The notes below the pieces were generated by a model that worked only from the letters and a program-made list of their open reading frames with translations, searched no databases and was not told the DNA's origin. Of a DNA stretch of 64,000 bases, positions 13,801 through 28,400 are shown one piece after another; position 1 is the stretch's first letter, and the number at the start of each line of letters is the position of its first letter. The position numbers and the translations under genes were made by a program. Origin of the DNA: Rugalucina vietnamica (taxonomy: Eukaryota; Mollusca; Bivalvia; Lucinida; Lucinidae); contig OZ024882.1 of the NCBI GenBank assembly GCA_964017185.1, positions 41,585,431 to 41,649,430 on the forward strand, in the 5' to 3' direction.

Positions 13801-16800
13801 AACATTTCGGGGAGATTATCGACCGTGTAGACCAGAGAGGAGAGGTAGCCCTGCTAACCCGGAACATTGTTATAGAGGGAGAGGTGGAGAATCAATGTGT
13901 CACCAGTAATGGTAACTGTAACAAGTGGGCTATCGATACTTACGGAGGGCATTTCAAGGTACACTAAGTTCTGATTATTTTTCTATGTACCAATTCTTCC
14001 ACCTTTTTCGAACTTCAGTGAAGGACTGGAAACATATAGAGACATTTTAATGTTCTTGAAAATGTACTTCTCTCAATTTAATTACTTAAAATCTCAGGCC
14101 TTTTGATTAAACAAATCTGTTAAGACAAAGGTAACCAAGAATCGTATTTTTGAAATAATATAATCGTACGTACATTGTACAACACAGTGTTTGCAGTCCA
14201 TCTATAACTTATCGTACGATTTTTCAGTTTTTGAAGGGAGCAACTGTTCACATTGAAGGTGCCGAGTTGTTTCACATGGGGCAGCAGACTGATGTGGGTA
14301 AGGGATTGTTCACGCAGTGACTTTAACTTTTTTTTTTACTTCTTCATGTTGTTTCAAAATAAATTCCAAGATTAATTAGAAATAAAGAGGATCAAACATG
14401 TAAAAACTCCGAAAATAAAGTTAATACAAATATCAGCTTATCTGTGCACGCAATCCTTCAGTTAGGAGTTGTGATACATATAAGCATTTACCTTTACTAC
14501 TGGCTAAGACTTGGAACCTTTTATTGATGCAACCGTGAAGACGGAGATTTTTGTTATAGGTCGGTATCCATTGCACTTCCATATGTGCTTTGATATGCGC
14601 AATGCCACGCATCCGCCATATGTACGAGAAAATTCCATCCATGACGCATTCTCGAGATGTATAACAGTCCACGGCTCGCATGGAGTGATGGTTTGATATT
14701 TATTTCATTGACTGACAAATAGTTAATATACCAAATATTCAAATATAACACCAAGTGAATTCTTTTGAAAAGATTTAAAGACAAAGATACATGTACACTA
14801 TGAAGATGAAGTTAAGCCATTTGAAATATGCCTCTTTTAAGTGCAGAGTCATGCTTTAGATCTCCGATTATATTTTATTAACCCATATTTGACGAATGGA
14901 TTTTCCCATCATTATCATTAGGGTGAGTTCAATTTCATTTTTAGGGGTGTTAGGAATGATTTTTTATCTCATTTTTCGATGAAAATTCTCTAAGCAAACA
15001 GAATAGCCCCAGATGAGACGCGGCGTTCTGTGGCGTCACATCTGGGGCTATTCTGTTTGCCTATGTCTCATAAATTGTGAGACTATGCAAAACCAAACAA
15101 TGCGAAGAGATAAATAAGGAAATAAAGTGTTGGAGGGGTGTTTATTTCGATTCATGTTTTCAGGTTAAAGACAACGTGTGTTACAATACATTAGGCCACG
15201 CCTACTTTATAGAAGATGGTGGAGAAAAAGACACAACGTTTGACGGAAATTTGGCAGCAAGTGTGAAAACGGGAGAGCTTATTCCTAGTGATAAGTTTGT
15301 ATTTGCTTATATTTTCAAGGAAACCGGTTAATGTCTGAAGATTATCATTATAAATATTATTCGATCTATTATCATTTTAATTAACATTCTGATGGTTTCA
15401 GCGAATAGATCAGAATATTTGTCTTGGCGTTGCGGTACTTAAGCAATTTGGTGTAGTATATTGGTTAACCAAGGGTTTATAGACACGAGGTGTATCGTGT
15501 TTGAGCTTCACTTTCTAGACGGCTTTCGTACTGTGTGCACGTATCCAAACAAAATTTTGTATAGATCATCCTATGTTTCATAGTATTACATGCAGTAAAT
15601 TCAGCACTTTGCGCAGTAATCTACGTCCTTTCTTCCGCACACTGACAGAATAAAGCGCGTCAAACTGCAATTTGTGTTGTTGTTGTCTTTGGGAATTAAG
15701 ACAAGACCGTATCGAACAATCAGTAATTAATAACCATTTTCACTTTCAATATTGGGCTTTAACAACAAAACAAAAGTTAATAGGTACACCAAGAAATCTG
15801 CAAAACTGGACTGGATTTCTTGCCTGTTTCAAACATCAAGTCTTGACCTTTTTATATTAAGATTTTTATTTACTTTGCTTTGAATCATTTTGATTTCAGG
15901 AAACCAGCTAATTTCTGGATCACCAGTCCACTAACAAGACTAAGAAATAATGTTGCGGCTGGTGGGATGGTATACTTTCAAAATGTTTCATTCTGGCACA
16001 AAAAAAACATAGATTAGTTCCATTTCGTGCCGTGCCACTATCTGTTAATAAAAGAAAGATATGTAACAATTTTGCAGTATAGAACGTATTCTTGATGAAA
16101 ATTCATTTTAAGGTAAGATATGAACAACACAGCTTTATAAGTTCAGCTCTAAATATGCCTTAGATCATTTTAGAACTATACTTTATGAGCCAGAGGGAAG
16201 TTTATATTTCCAGCATTTATGATTGCAATTCCATGCCTTTTCATAAAATATGTATACTACATATAATTGACAGGGACATGGTATATGGTTTGTTTATCCA
16301 ATTCATCCACTGGGGCCCTCTGCAGACAAAGGTTTTCTACAAGATCACGAGGCGGACCACACTGCTATCTCTGAGTTTGATAACAATGTGGCTCATTCAA
16401 ACGTTCTAGTTAGTAGCCTTTTAGATTTTTAAAAATATTTCGCGAATCTTGTTTCGCGGAATCAAGTGGTACTTACCCCATTAAAGTTTTGTCTTTCTAA
16501 AGTCAATGCTAAAATACTCGTTTTACAAAATATGTAAAACAAAAACAAACAAACATAATAAAACATTCACTGTGTCTCTTCCAGGGACCTATAAACAAAG
16601 ACATACCATATGAAGAAAGAAACAACAACAACAACAAAAGCATATGATAGAAAAACATCGTTACATTAACCGATTGCTTCTTTCCCTCTATTGAGGAATT
16701 TCCTTCTCTAATGGCCGCTTATGTCTCAGTAAACACCTTTTCTGGTTGTGGGTACATGTTCGAACCGCCTCGTCGTGTATCCAAGATCTATGCATAGGAG

Positions 16801-18850
16801 CTGAAATAAGACCTCGGTACAACACAGTTTTACAAACAACATATAATTTATACGTTACATGAATATTTTTGCATTCTGTTTGATTTTTTTTATCAGAGTG
16901 GTTTATTTGCGGACAGTCGGCTATTATCAGATGGTAGTGTCGGTGATGGACAGCGCTATGAGCCAAAGGTAGATCCTCTGAACAAAACATCACCTGGGAA
17001 AGAAGTCGTAATCAATAGACTTACAGGTACACGATGTAGCAGACACATGGGTATTTATGTCAAATTATTGATATGACCAATAATTTAAAAAGAAAGCACA
17101 TTTCAAAACTCCAAATTCAGTTTGCACTAAATATCTTAGCTACGTTTTATACTTAATATGTTATAAGATCAAGGCTTAAATATTTGTCTGTGTCTGACCG
17201 ACTTGTTCTTCTCCATGACAATACATGTATTGACGTTGGTTGTTCTGTCTTATGATTATAGCTATTTCATGCCAAACGTTTTGTAGATTTATTACTCGTT
17301 TGACTGATTTAAGTCCTTGAATTTATTCTAATATATTTCAATAATTTATTTACAGCGTATAAAAATTCTTACCAAAATGCATGGCTAAGAGGAGGATGGT
17401 TTCATCTTAAGAAATGTTCGTAAGTAAACTCGCCTACGTGTACCTTTTTTATATCAAGAGTTCTTGTGGTTGTGGCCCTAAAACCTAAAAAGTCTCACCG
17501 TACATCCAATTAATGCTCTTATTTTTCCAGTCCTCAGGGGTTGCTTGCAATCGGGTTGTATTTTCCTACCTCTGGTGGGAATTTCATTCTAATTGCGCCT
17601 TTTCCTGATCATTGCCTACTTGTATCAGATTACAGAATTGTCAAAATTTCATTGTTTCGTGTCTAGACAAAGTATGGTTTTATCATTTCAATGAAACTGG
17701 AAAAATACTGTCAAACAAATAACTATTTATTAAAGATTAAGGTTCAGATTCCGTTTAGGCAACAGAAACCATGAAACGAATGATGCTTGCTTTACAGATT
17801 TACATTAATGCATACACTTTTGTTCATATTTCCCCCACATGTGTTGCATGCAGTTAGAAGTATTTTATTTCAATTTCAGGCTAGCGGACAGTGTCAAAGC
17901 TTTAACATTCGCTAGGTATAACCAACTATTATAAGAGCCGCGACGCAAGAAAACGGGACTTCGGGTTTCCGACCAGGTCTGACACAAACCGACCTGTACA
18001 GTCGCAAAAAAGAGCTAGAAGCTTGAAATTTTGGAGTTAAGTAGAGGAGGAATTGTACTATCCGTGTAGCGAAAACACAGGCGCTGATCAGCTTCGCGGT
18101 TACCGCGAAGCTGATCTGCGCCTTTGTTTTCGCATAGGCAAATATCCGGTTTTCTCGCGTCGCGGCTCATAATATAATTATAGTGTGTGAAAATTCATAT
18201 TTTATAAAAGAAATTATCCAGTACTGAAGAATTGGCTGTTTGATAGGCTTATTGATAATACATATAGAAATATTAGTAAACTTCATAGTTTAACCATTGC
18301 TTGTATGAAATCTACTTGATGCCTTACAGTTAGTCATCATGAAATCATGTCCGTGTAATATATACCCACATATACCCCACTTTTATATAGCAAAACTTGG
18401 GTATGCAGGGGTATAATATTTTTTATTTTTTGCTCCAGAACATAAATTGTGGATACTCGTTAGAACCGCCTCGATGTTTTGAGCAAAAATATTAAAAATA
18501 TCAAACTTTTTCTTCTGAAAATATTCTATGTATGTTGTGAGGGCGAGTTTTCGTAATGTAGTACTTGGTTTATATTTGAGCCGCATCGTGAGAAAACCGG
18601 ATTTTTGCCTATGCGAAAACAAAGGCGCAGATCAGCTTCGCGGTAACCGCGAAGCTGATCAGCGCCTTTGTTTTCGCTACACGGATAGTACAATTTCTCT
18701 TCTTCTCAAATCCGAAATTTCAAGCTTCTAGCTTGCTTCTGTGACTGTACAGACCGATTTGTGTCAGACCTGGTCGGACACCCCGAAGACCGGTTTTCTC
18801 GCGTCGCGGCTCATTTCTTTTTCATGTTATAAAGAAAGCTACAGACTTAA

Positions 18851-18902
<52 letters not shown>

Positions 18903-21900
18903 TAACACACATAATCAAATTTTAAAATCATGATTTTAAAATAAATTCATTTAAATTTGTGTTATAAGTAAACAAATCTGATCTTAGACGAATGATAACA
19001 TTCTATCTCTGTAGGTCCAGTAGCCAGGAACAGTTCATTAGCGACAGTGTTATACTAGGGATGTCCAAGAATCTGGGAGAACCTGCCGTAAACTGGACAA
19101 GATCGTATGCTCTGTCATATGACCCGTATGTGTTTTGTCCTACATCTTAACAGTTCGATCTGTACACTGAAACTATGATTTTATGGTAAACTAGAATGTG
19201 TCATATGAAACAGAATGATAAACTATGCATATACGAAGAATATAACGAATTTTTGAACAATATAATACAGTTACTGTATACTGTTGCTAGGATTTGGCAA
19301 TACTAGCCATGAATAACAAATTTACGTATACCTTACATAAGCCAAATCTAAAGGGCGGGTTTTGTTTAAAAGCGATCATTATAATCAACCCGTCCTGTTT
19401 ATACATAATATGTACAAATAGGCAGGCAGTGTGGTACCTGTTCGGTCATAAGGAGTAGGACCCTAGTGTATGGCTCAAATGGTCTACAATGTTCACTGAC
19501 ACACAGGTGCGTACAATATTTTTGCATTCTGTTTATTAATTCTGTTCAACACTTTCATAGCCATCACCCAGTCCAAGGCTTTACGTTCTACGACGGACCT
19601 GTATGGGCAAAGAACATATGGTTTGATGATTTTGTAACGACCTCGTCCTACAAAGCAGGAGCTATCGGTTACGAACTGTTGAATGATTTCACCAGTTCTG
19701 CAGTCAGTACAGTTAGGAATGCAAAGTTTGGGTTCGTAGACGGGGTAAGCATTTAACTGAGCCGCCTCGTGGAAAAACCAACAATGTGGTTTCCGAATAG
19801 GTCTGACACAAACCGGGCTGTACAGCTACAGAAGCAGGCTAGAAGCTTGAAATTTTGGATTTAAGTAGAAGAGGAATTGTACTATCCGAGTAGCGAAACC
19901 AAAGGCGCTGATCAGCTTCGCAGTTACTGCGAAGCTGATCTGCGCCTTTGTTTTCGCCTATGTAGATTGTTGGTTTTCCCATGGGGCGGCTCAACTTATA
20001 ATAATGAATGTATCTCATGTTGTACTTTTGTCCATTTGGCCTGCTTATTTAGAGGGCACAAGCTGCCGTGCAAATTATCGTGATAACATTTACCATTTTT
20101 GAAGGTTGATGAACTCTGGCGTTCCTGTATTTTCGTAATGTATTGTCAAGAATTCATCTCTCGCACAGCTCAGCATGCTTCAGGCATGGTTTTAAACTCT
20201 GTGTTTTCATTACATGCATATTCATACAGTTAAGAAAACGATGAGCAACGCTAAAGCAAACCTGGGGCCAGTTTCATCAAAGTGTTTAAGACAAGATTTT
20301 GTCCTTGAAAATGTCCCAGGACGTTTTAAAGACAAAAATCGTGTTTCATCAAACTCAAGAAATTTAGGAAGTTCTCAGATTTTGTCTTAAACGTAGGACA
20401 ACTATTTCGGCGTCCTATCTGACAATTTTTGTCCTAAATTTTGTACATGTACTAGAAATTGGTTGATTTGGTGTTTTTCGTCCCACTCAAGAGCTAATGT
20501 CATATGGAGACGTGAGCTCGGTTTAAAGACTCATCCGAAAGACTGGTGTGCTAGAAATGGCTGCTGCCTTTCAATTGATATTGGGAGGCTGAAGAAGATG
20601 CTGACCTACCCGTGTCCTACATGCAGAATGTAATATAGGTAACGTATTTGTTTAGAGAGAGACGCTCGTTTGTCATGACCAATCTTCCACGAAGCCCTCA
20701 AAATTCATAACATTATGTATAGTTAGGTCTACTATCCGCCGCCGCTGCTTTTAAAGAGACGTTCTTGCATAGATATCTATGCGCATAGCTGTTTGAGGCC
20801 GTTTTCGATTGGTCGAAAGCCGTGTTCAAATAGCAAAACCCATGTTCAAATCATGAAATTCACGTGCCGTTTGAACATGGGTTTTGGGCGACGTCATTGG
20901 TCAATGCGACGTGACGTCATGTGTTTCGTAGAAACAAAATGGCCGACGTTGAAGAAGCTCCGCTGTTTTCGGTGGGTTTTTACGTTTGCTAATGTTATTT
21001 TCAAGAGATTTTAAGTGGATTAGAGTGAAAATGCAAGAATAGCGATCAACCATGGTTTGTTTCAGTGTTCAAACATTCGCTGGATCACTCGGAAGGTGTT
21101 TGAACACGCGGCCTGCGGCCTTGTGTTCAAACACCTTCCTCGTGATCCATCGAATGTTTGAACACTGAAAACCATGGTTGATCCCTATATTAATTAGAGG
21201 CCGGTGATTATGTACATGCTCAGTTTATCTTTGAGAGGCGGCAACGACGTCGGAAAACACACACAGATGAATGGACGTACAAACAGAGGGACAGAATTAA
21301 CCCAACCCTGAATTGGAAACCCTCTATTCATATTATATAAAAGTACAATGGGTCCTCATAAGTTTGAAGGATCGTCCTTAAACATTTTTATATCGATATT
21401 TTGAAATCTGAATTTCAACGGCTTGTTGAACACCGCTAAAATTTCACAAAAAAGAATTCTATTAAGTTGACTGTGTCAGAAATATCGAGAACACATCTAG
21501 TCGACGCTTAGACAACTTAAACGTTAAGATAGCAAGCACGTTTCAAACCCTACTAGAATTAAAATGCAAACATTGCTTTTTGTCAGACGCGCATACGTAC
21601 AGTCCCAAATACTGCTTTGTCCCAAAACAAATTTAAGAATTTTCTTGAATGTTTATTTATTCGAAAATGTGCCCTTTTAATTCACCAAGACAACCTATCA
21701 AAATCAATGCTATAAGAAACAAAGTCTGTAAATATCAAATATCCTCATTTTTTCCACGTTTCACCCCACCAGTTAATTTCAATTACGTTGGCGTCAAGAA
21801 TTTCAAGATTGGCGGTTAAAACTTACAAAGAGGGATCTTTTTCATACGTATTTTTGCCTAAGTTTTGTCATTTTTTATGAAAACGAAATAATTTGGTCAA

Positions 21901-22422
21901 AAAGAATGGTTCATTAGAGCCCTACTCGGGCACCCATCCCCGAACCTTCGCCACTGTGATACATGTTTCAACTTATCCAACTGGCATTATTATGGGAATA
22001 ATGCAACTTTCAGATGTGTATAATATAGACGATTTGGCTGATCGATTTTGAGCACGACAAGTAAATTAAGTTAAACATCAAAAGCTGGTGTTATTTTATA
22101 TCACCGACCGTTCCAAGGCGTGTTGTCGTTGTGTTTGTTTTATAGTTTGGTGTTAAATATTCTGCTGTTTGCAATTTTATGTACGTTATTAACAGTTTGT
22201 TAATATTATATATGTGACAATATCTGACATTTTTGGTCTTGTGAAGTTAAAAGTCGGAAATTCCGATTTTAACAATTTTACATTTTTTAAACGGATATTG
22301 AAAAGCTTAAATGAACAGCACTTCAGATAATTTTACGCGAAATTGACAAATTATGCAACGTCCTCCCGGGAACGTCCTCAGTTTGCTTCTTGTGTTTACC
22401 CCTAAAGTGATAAAAAGCATTG

Positions 22423-22474
<52 letters not shown>

Positions 22475-25400
22475 GTTTGTTACACTGAGTTAAAGGGTCT
22501 TGATATTGTCCTCATGCAACTAATATATATTACATTATAGAATTTGATTATTAAAGCTCTTGATAGAAAGGTTTCTTTGAATGAACAAAAATCCAATTAA
22601 TGTTGCCGGGTGCTTTTCCATGACGTCACATTCAATCATCTTTTGTGACGTTGACATCGTACCTCCAAAAGATCGCAGAGTACGTCACATAGAAAAAATT
22701 ATGAGCGTGTTTTCGTAATGAACACACACACACACACACACGCACACACGCACACACGCACGCACATCAGATAGGCAGAGTATGTGACATGAAGAGCAGT
22801 CATACATTAGTAAGTAAGACTTGCGCTAAAGATTCGGGACGTATTACAATCAATTTGCTTCTTAATCTTCAATTAATCACACAGTCGCATGCAATTCAGG
22901 CACGCTGGCAAATGTGGAGTACGTTTGGGTTACGCCCAAGACACATTAAACAAACGCCACAAGGGCGTATCAAATATTTATCGCACGTACCCGCTTGGGG
23001 CACATTACTGTTCAAAGCGTTCGGCAAGCGCCCAAACCAATGTATCGTAAAATTGGAATGCCCATGTTTCGTACATTGATGTGCCTGCATTCAGCGCATC
23101 GATAACTTAAGTTGAACTTATCGGAGCCCAGTCTTGAGCCCAAACGCGCTCGGAACGCGCACCGACGTATATATAACGATGTACAACAACGAGCACCAAG
23201 CGACATTATCGTTATCGTCTTTTCCATTGAACCTAATGGAAACGTCACCGTTTGCAAATAAACAATAATTCACTGCAACAAAATAACGCGCGTAAGGTGG
23301 CGTTTTTGTGACGTCGCACATAAACATTCATGTCCATCGAGAATGAGTCCAGTGGAAAACCTTTTGAAATGTAAGCATTTATTTATTACTGGTGTTAGAA
23401 TCGAAATAATTTTACTTTACGGTGAATTATCTTTGATTAACGCGTGATGTTGTCGGGCAGATGCGATATTTAATATCTCCGGCTGCGCCGTCGTGAATTA
23501 ATACATCGCAATCTGCCCTCCAACATCCCGCGTTAATCACGATAATTCACCGTAAAGTAAAATTATTTCTAAATGACGCGGCTGTAACGCGTTTCTAAGG
23601 TGTCTCCAACGTCACGTTTGATGAATTTTGCACTTTGTCAACATGTCCGGTGTGCGATTGTCTTCGTTAACGCTAATGTGTGACTGCTATAAACAGAACA
23701 TTATTTGACAATTTTATGGTTGTTTAAAATTTACAAAATATTCTTCTTTATACCAGTTCTTTTTCTTCGCAATTTAGACGAGTGATTAAAACTTTTGAAA
23801 AAGCTAAAACTTTTATGGGTATTACACAGCTAAAATAAGATCGCACGTGATCAAGCACATGATATTTATGGGGCCCAACAGAAGAGCATAGTTAAAGTAT
23901 GACACTTTTGATGAAACGCAGAATTAAGGCCGTAGGACATTTTAAGGACGTGTTGATGAAACCGACCTAGACATGTCCCAGAAAATGTCCTAGGACACTT
24001 TTAAGATTTGTCCTAGGAACTTTTTTGATGAAACTGGCCCCTGGTTCATAGTGAGGTCCTTTAGAAACAACCACGTGGATTTTAAGACGAAGATGATATG
24101 TAAATTGTACATCTAGCCCTTCCTTGATTGGACAAGATCTATTGTAACATTTTACTGACGAAAGCAAATGTGCACTATAAAACTACAAATATAAAACAAG
24201 GTAAGCGAAACATTAGAGCCGCCTCATGAGAAAACCTACAATCTGCATATGCGAAAGCAAAGGCGCAGATCAGCTTCGCAGTAACTGTGAAGCTGATCAG
24301 CGCCTTTGTTTTCGCTACACGGAGAGTACAATTCCTTTACTTTCCAAATCCAAATCTCCAGTCCCTAGCCATCTTCTGTGCTTGTACAGCTTGGTCTGCT
24401 CGGACCTGCTCGGAACCTCATTGTTGGTTTTCTCACAGATGGCTCATTTGTTGGTAGTATAAACATGTACATACTGAAGACCAACCATGTCCCCACATGA
24501 TGATGAATTAAACGTTTTCTATTTGCAATTTAAGCCAACAACAGGTAACCGAGTATACGATGGCGACGAAGGGCTCCACGACTTCTCTCGACGTGATGGC
24601 GACAAAGCGGCGACATGTCGAGATTATGACGGCTCTGTGACGGGACGTCACGTGGCAAACGTGGTGAAACCGTGGCCGTTCTACACGACGTCTCAGTGTA
24701 CATACAGACAGAACTGGAATATGGCGATATGTCCCCATACGTATGGCAAGGTTAGAATATGAGCCTGTGCATGAGAAAACCAACAATTTGCATAGGCGAA
24801 AACAAAGACGCAGATCAGCTTCGCGGTGACCGCGAAGCTGATCAGCGCCTTTGTTTTCGCTACACGGATAGTACACTTCCTCTTCTTCTTAAATCCGAAA
24901 TTTCAAGCTTCTAGCCTGCTTCTGTGACTGTGCAGCCTGGTTTGTGTCAGACTTGGTCGGAACCCCAAATTGTTGGCTTTCTCATGCACAGGCTCATATA
25001 TTTGCTTCTCATACATGCTTCCTTCATGTTGCACTTTTCTAAGAAAAAAATGTAAAGACTACACATGCACCATACGGTCATGGGTGCACAAAATATGTTT
25101 GGGTTGCCTTCGCCTTTACAGGCATTAGGCCAGTTTTGACTATTAATAATGGTATAAGGGTATAAAAAGTATTGTAATCAAAACAAGGAACAAGACGAAA
25201 TGTCAATACATTTTACTCCAAATTTACTGTTCTCAATTTAAAAGTTTTTACTTCAATAAGAAAATCAAACTGTTTGAATCTGTATACCACATCTTTGTCT
25301 CAAGGGGATGCCAATTGTCAAAATCTGATACTTGTATATTTTTTATCTGTATAAAGAAAAAATATTATTTTACCAAGGAGACTGGATATTCTTGAAACAT

Positions 25401-28400
25401 TCTTGTATGAGTCATTCAAACATCGAATACAGAATATTTTATGCCCAATAATAGAGGACTCAGCAACACGCTTATCAGCAGTGTATGAGTTACTTCCTTG
25501 TTTGATTCTATTTTCATCCGTCTGGCATGCTGGTTAAAGTTTACTAAAAGCTATCACCATAAACATGGTCTCCAAATCCTGACTACAATCTTTGAAAGTT
25601 TCTCCACTCAGAGATTCAAGTTTCATGAGGAAAACAGGGTATTTATCATTATGTGCTGAAAACCTTGTTCAGCAGGTACAGTAAATAGTATGATTTCTCC
25701 CAAAATATTGACTTTTTGTTCGATGTACTTTCAAAGATTGTAGCCAAGAAGTTGAAGATCATGTTGCTGGTGATAGCTTTTAGTAAATTTTACCCAGCAT
25801 GCCAGACGGATGAAAACGGAATCTAACCATGAAGTAACTTGAACAGTGCTGATAGCCGTGTTGCTGAGCTCTCTAGAGCTGAGTTTTTTGGCATGAAATA
25901 TTCTGTATTCGATGTTTGAATGATTCATTCAAGAATGTTTCAGGAATATCAAGTCTAAATTGTCATTTTTCTTTATACAGGTAAAAACTATACAAGTATT
26001 AGATTTTGACAATTGGCATCCCCTTTAATGCACATGGCTATTTGATTATTCAGAAAAACGCCTATGCAGTCATTTAACTATACAATGACATTATAATTTA
26101 GTACGGAGTACATCTATTTGTCATGCCAAATAGCATCAGTACATTTAGCAGTAACTGCTGGTTCTCCAAAATAAAGGTTTTATCTCTTATCCCAGATACG
26201 AATAGCAAACTTCGGTCCGCGGGACACTGGCCACACTTTCCCGATCATGGTTAGGGATGATATTCCTCAGATCAACGAGACACTTCGAATGAACACCCAT
26301 ACTGCCGACTTTGTGGTAATTCTGGGTGGAAGTCATACCTACACTCTTCACTGGTCAAACTACGTACCCGGACATATTGATATCTATAGTGATGGGATAG
26401 AAAAGTGAGTAACGAGCCCTTAGTTACAAAAATAACAAATTAAACTTAATGATATAAAAATAAACAAAATAAATAATATGGATGGTGAGAAGTGAAGAAG
26501 CACTATCGATATCATTTTATGTAAAATAGTACACCTTACGCATGCATGTACTGTATACTTAGGCTGAGCAAAAAATAAGTTCGTGGACTTTGTCAATAAA
26601 ATCAAAAACACTGATGCGATTTCTCTAAAATTACCATATTATTGCAGTCAATTTAATTCAAACAAACGTGGAAAGGTTCAGACAAAGCGCCTGATAAACG
26701 TTGTTGCTACGACAATTTGTTTATGCGTGTTAGCTCTACCCGGAGCACTCCAGGACGTTAACGTCATTTGACACCAGAATTTCTGTATACGTTGGCCGAG
26801 TCAAAAGTTCCTATAAAAACATTATTTCTCATTTGACTTCAAGCAAATTTTCATATCTTTATTCCCCATCCGTGAAGGATTACAGTCGGAAGTTTAAGGC
26901 AAATCGAGAGAAAATTTTATTTTTATAACAATTTCTGCGACAGACGTTAGGATTATCCGGGGCATGGCATCCCGTTTACGTTGTTTGACGTAGATTTGTT
27001 GCTTACCCGCTGGCTGTTGTTTTTAAAAGCTATTTCTTTGTAACTAACACTTTGCAGACCATCGAACCATGTTGATTGTTTCAGTTCTGATGTGTCTTTA
27101 GCTGTTTGTAACAAATTAAACGTTTCTGTTGTTTTTCTTCGAAACTATTGCACAAATTTCATCGATGTGCGAGTTTCCGCCATTTATCTGTAACGTCATT
27201 TTTACTGAATTTTTGCTTAGACTTGTCTTCCAAAAAGTGTCGCTGTAGCGTTGTGTTTTGAATGCGAGGACTGAAATTTTACACTCCAAGCCGAATTATA
27301 TCATTATAAATTTTTCCATAATTTTATGAGATTTGGATTGGGAATTTTTTAATATTTTTATATTTATAAACATGTAAACAGAGATATTACGGCATGCTCC
27401 GGGGTAGCAAACCCCACGTGTTTGTCGATGTAATGTAACCTATCAAGATAAGATTCGACAAATAACATTTTACATGAATATTGACAATAGACCATTATTA
27501 CATTTGTGAAAAAACGAAAACAATCGGACGTCAATTATGAAAGTTATTAAGAATGTCCGCAAACTTTTTGCTCGCCCCTCGTATGTATGACGTTTTTCAA
27601 TGATTGCGGCTTCAATGATACAGTCAAAATTATTCGTTGAGGTTGTAGTCTTTTTTGCCAGTTTTACAACCCTTTTGAGATTATTTGAGCTAATATGGGA
27701 GAGGCCAATCATTAGGTTGGGCGAAAACGGTAGAACCCCGAGAACAACCACCTGGCACACCCGCAAGCATAACTTACATTGTCTCACATGTGCCCCGTGT
27801 GGGACGCGAACCCACACAAGGCACAGCGATGAGATAAAACATCTAATTATAACTTAGTTTATCTAAATCAACAAAGGTATTCTACCCCTAGTTTGAAGAA
27901 AATAACTTTCAAACATTTTATTTTGAAAGGCACTTGAAATTACGCTTGTGGTCAAAATGCTAAAAATAAAAGTGAGTGAACTAATGTCACGATTTTTCTC
28001 TAGAAATAAGCATGTTCGATTCGGCGTTTGCCTTCCAAGAGATGCCACATTTGATTTGTATACATATGCTCCCCATTGGATGCCCCACTTGAGACAGTGG
28101 ATTGCGGTGACGTCACTAGCTGACCTTGACAACACTGTGAATGACGGGAAGAAATATTATCATGATAAAACTACGGGGTAATCTCAAACTTTTTTTTATC
28201 GAATGTTTTGATAATGTTTAAAACACGAATTATGTGAACTATAATAGCAGTTATGTGAACTTTATATAGTAGGATTTTTCCACATGCAAAATGCAAATAA
28301 ACGGATTAGTGCTCGGTACGCTTTCACAGAAGTTCAACATAAGAATACTTTGTTGCGAACTGTTTAGGAAAACATAGAATGTATAAGTTCATATATTCAT

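Larger units (their letters stand above)
20264..24041. mobile_element. 3.8-kb composite with GGGGCCAGTTTCATCAAA termini (intron 19)
   Basis: The left end is GGGGCCAGTTTCATCAAA, followed by GTCCTTGAAAATGTCCCAGG-like words. The right end is the reverse complement, TTTGATGAAACTGGCCCC, preceded by mirrored TGTCCTAGGAC words. Inside lie other elements: a 150-bp palindrome (21.04-21.19 kb), a poly(A) tract, a CA repeat, the AGCAGTCA element and a 170-bp palindrome. No transposase frame was recognised, so it may be a shell element swollen by later insertions. Confidence 0.68.

Noticed and set aside
18528-18731. Open frames with ENKGADQLRGN-type protein, also at 19877, 24226, 24508, 41865 and 45263
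   Set aside because: They are translations of the family B MITE hairpin in several copies and orientations, with no conserved codon use or splice context.
19744-24545. A missing CEMIP exon in the 4.8-kb intron 19
   Set aside because: The nearer acceptor AACAG at 24544 seemed to need an extra phase-shifting exon, but the acceptor at 24534 joins directly in phase 0 and the protein is then collinear with CEMIP.
24508-24876. 122-codon minus-strand frame
   Set aside because: It overlaps CEMIP-like exon 20 antisense and a family B element; the plus-strand exon has clear homology and splice sites.
27470-27857. Frames of 115 and 85 codons on opposite strands
   Set aside because: They cover the SINE fragment with GGTTCGCGTCCCAC; no gene signal.
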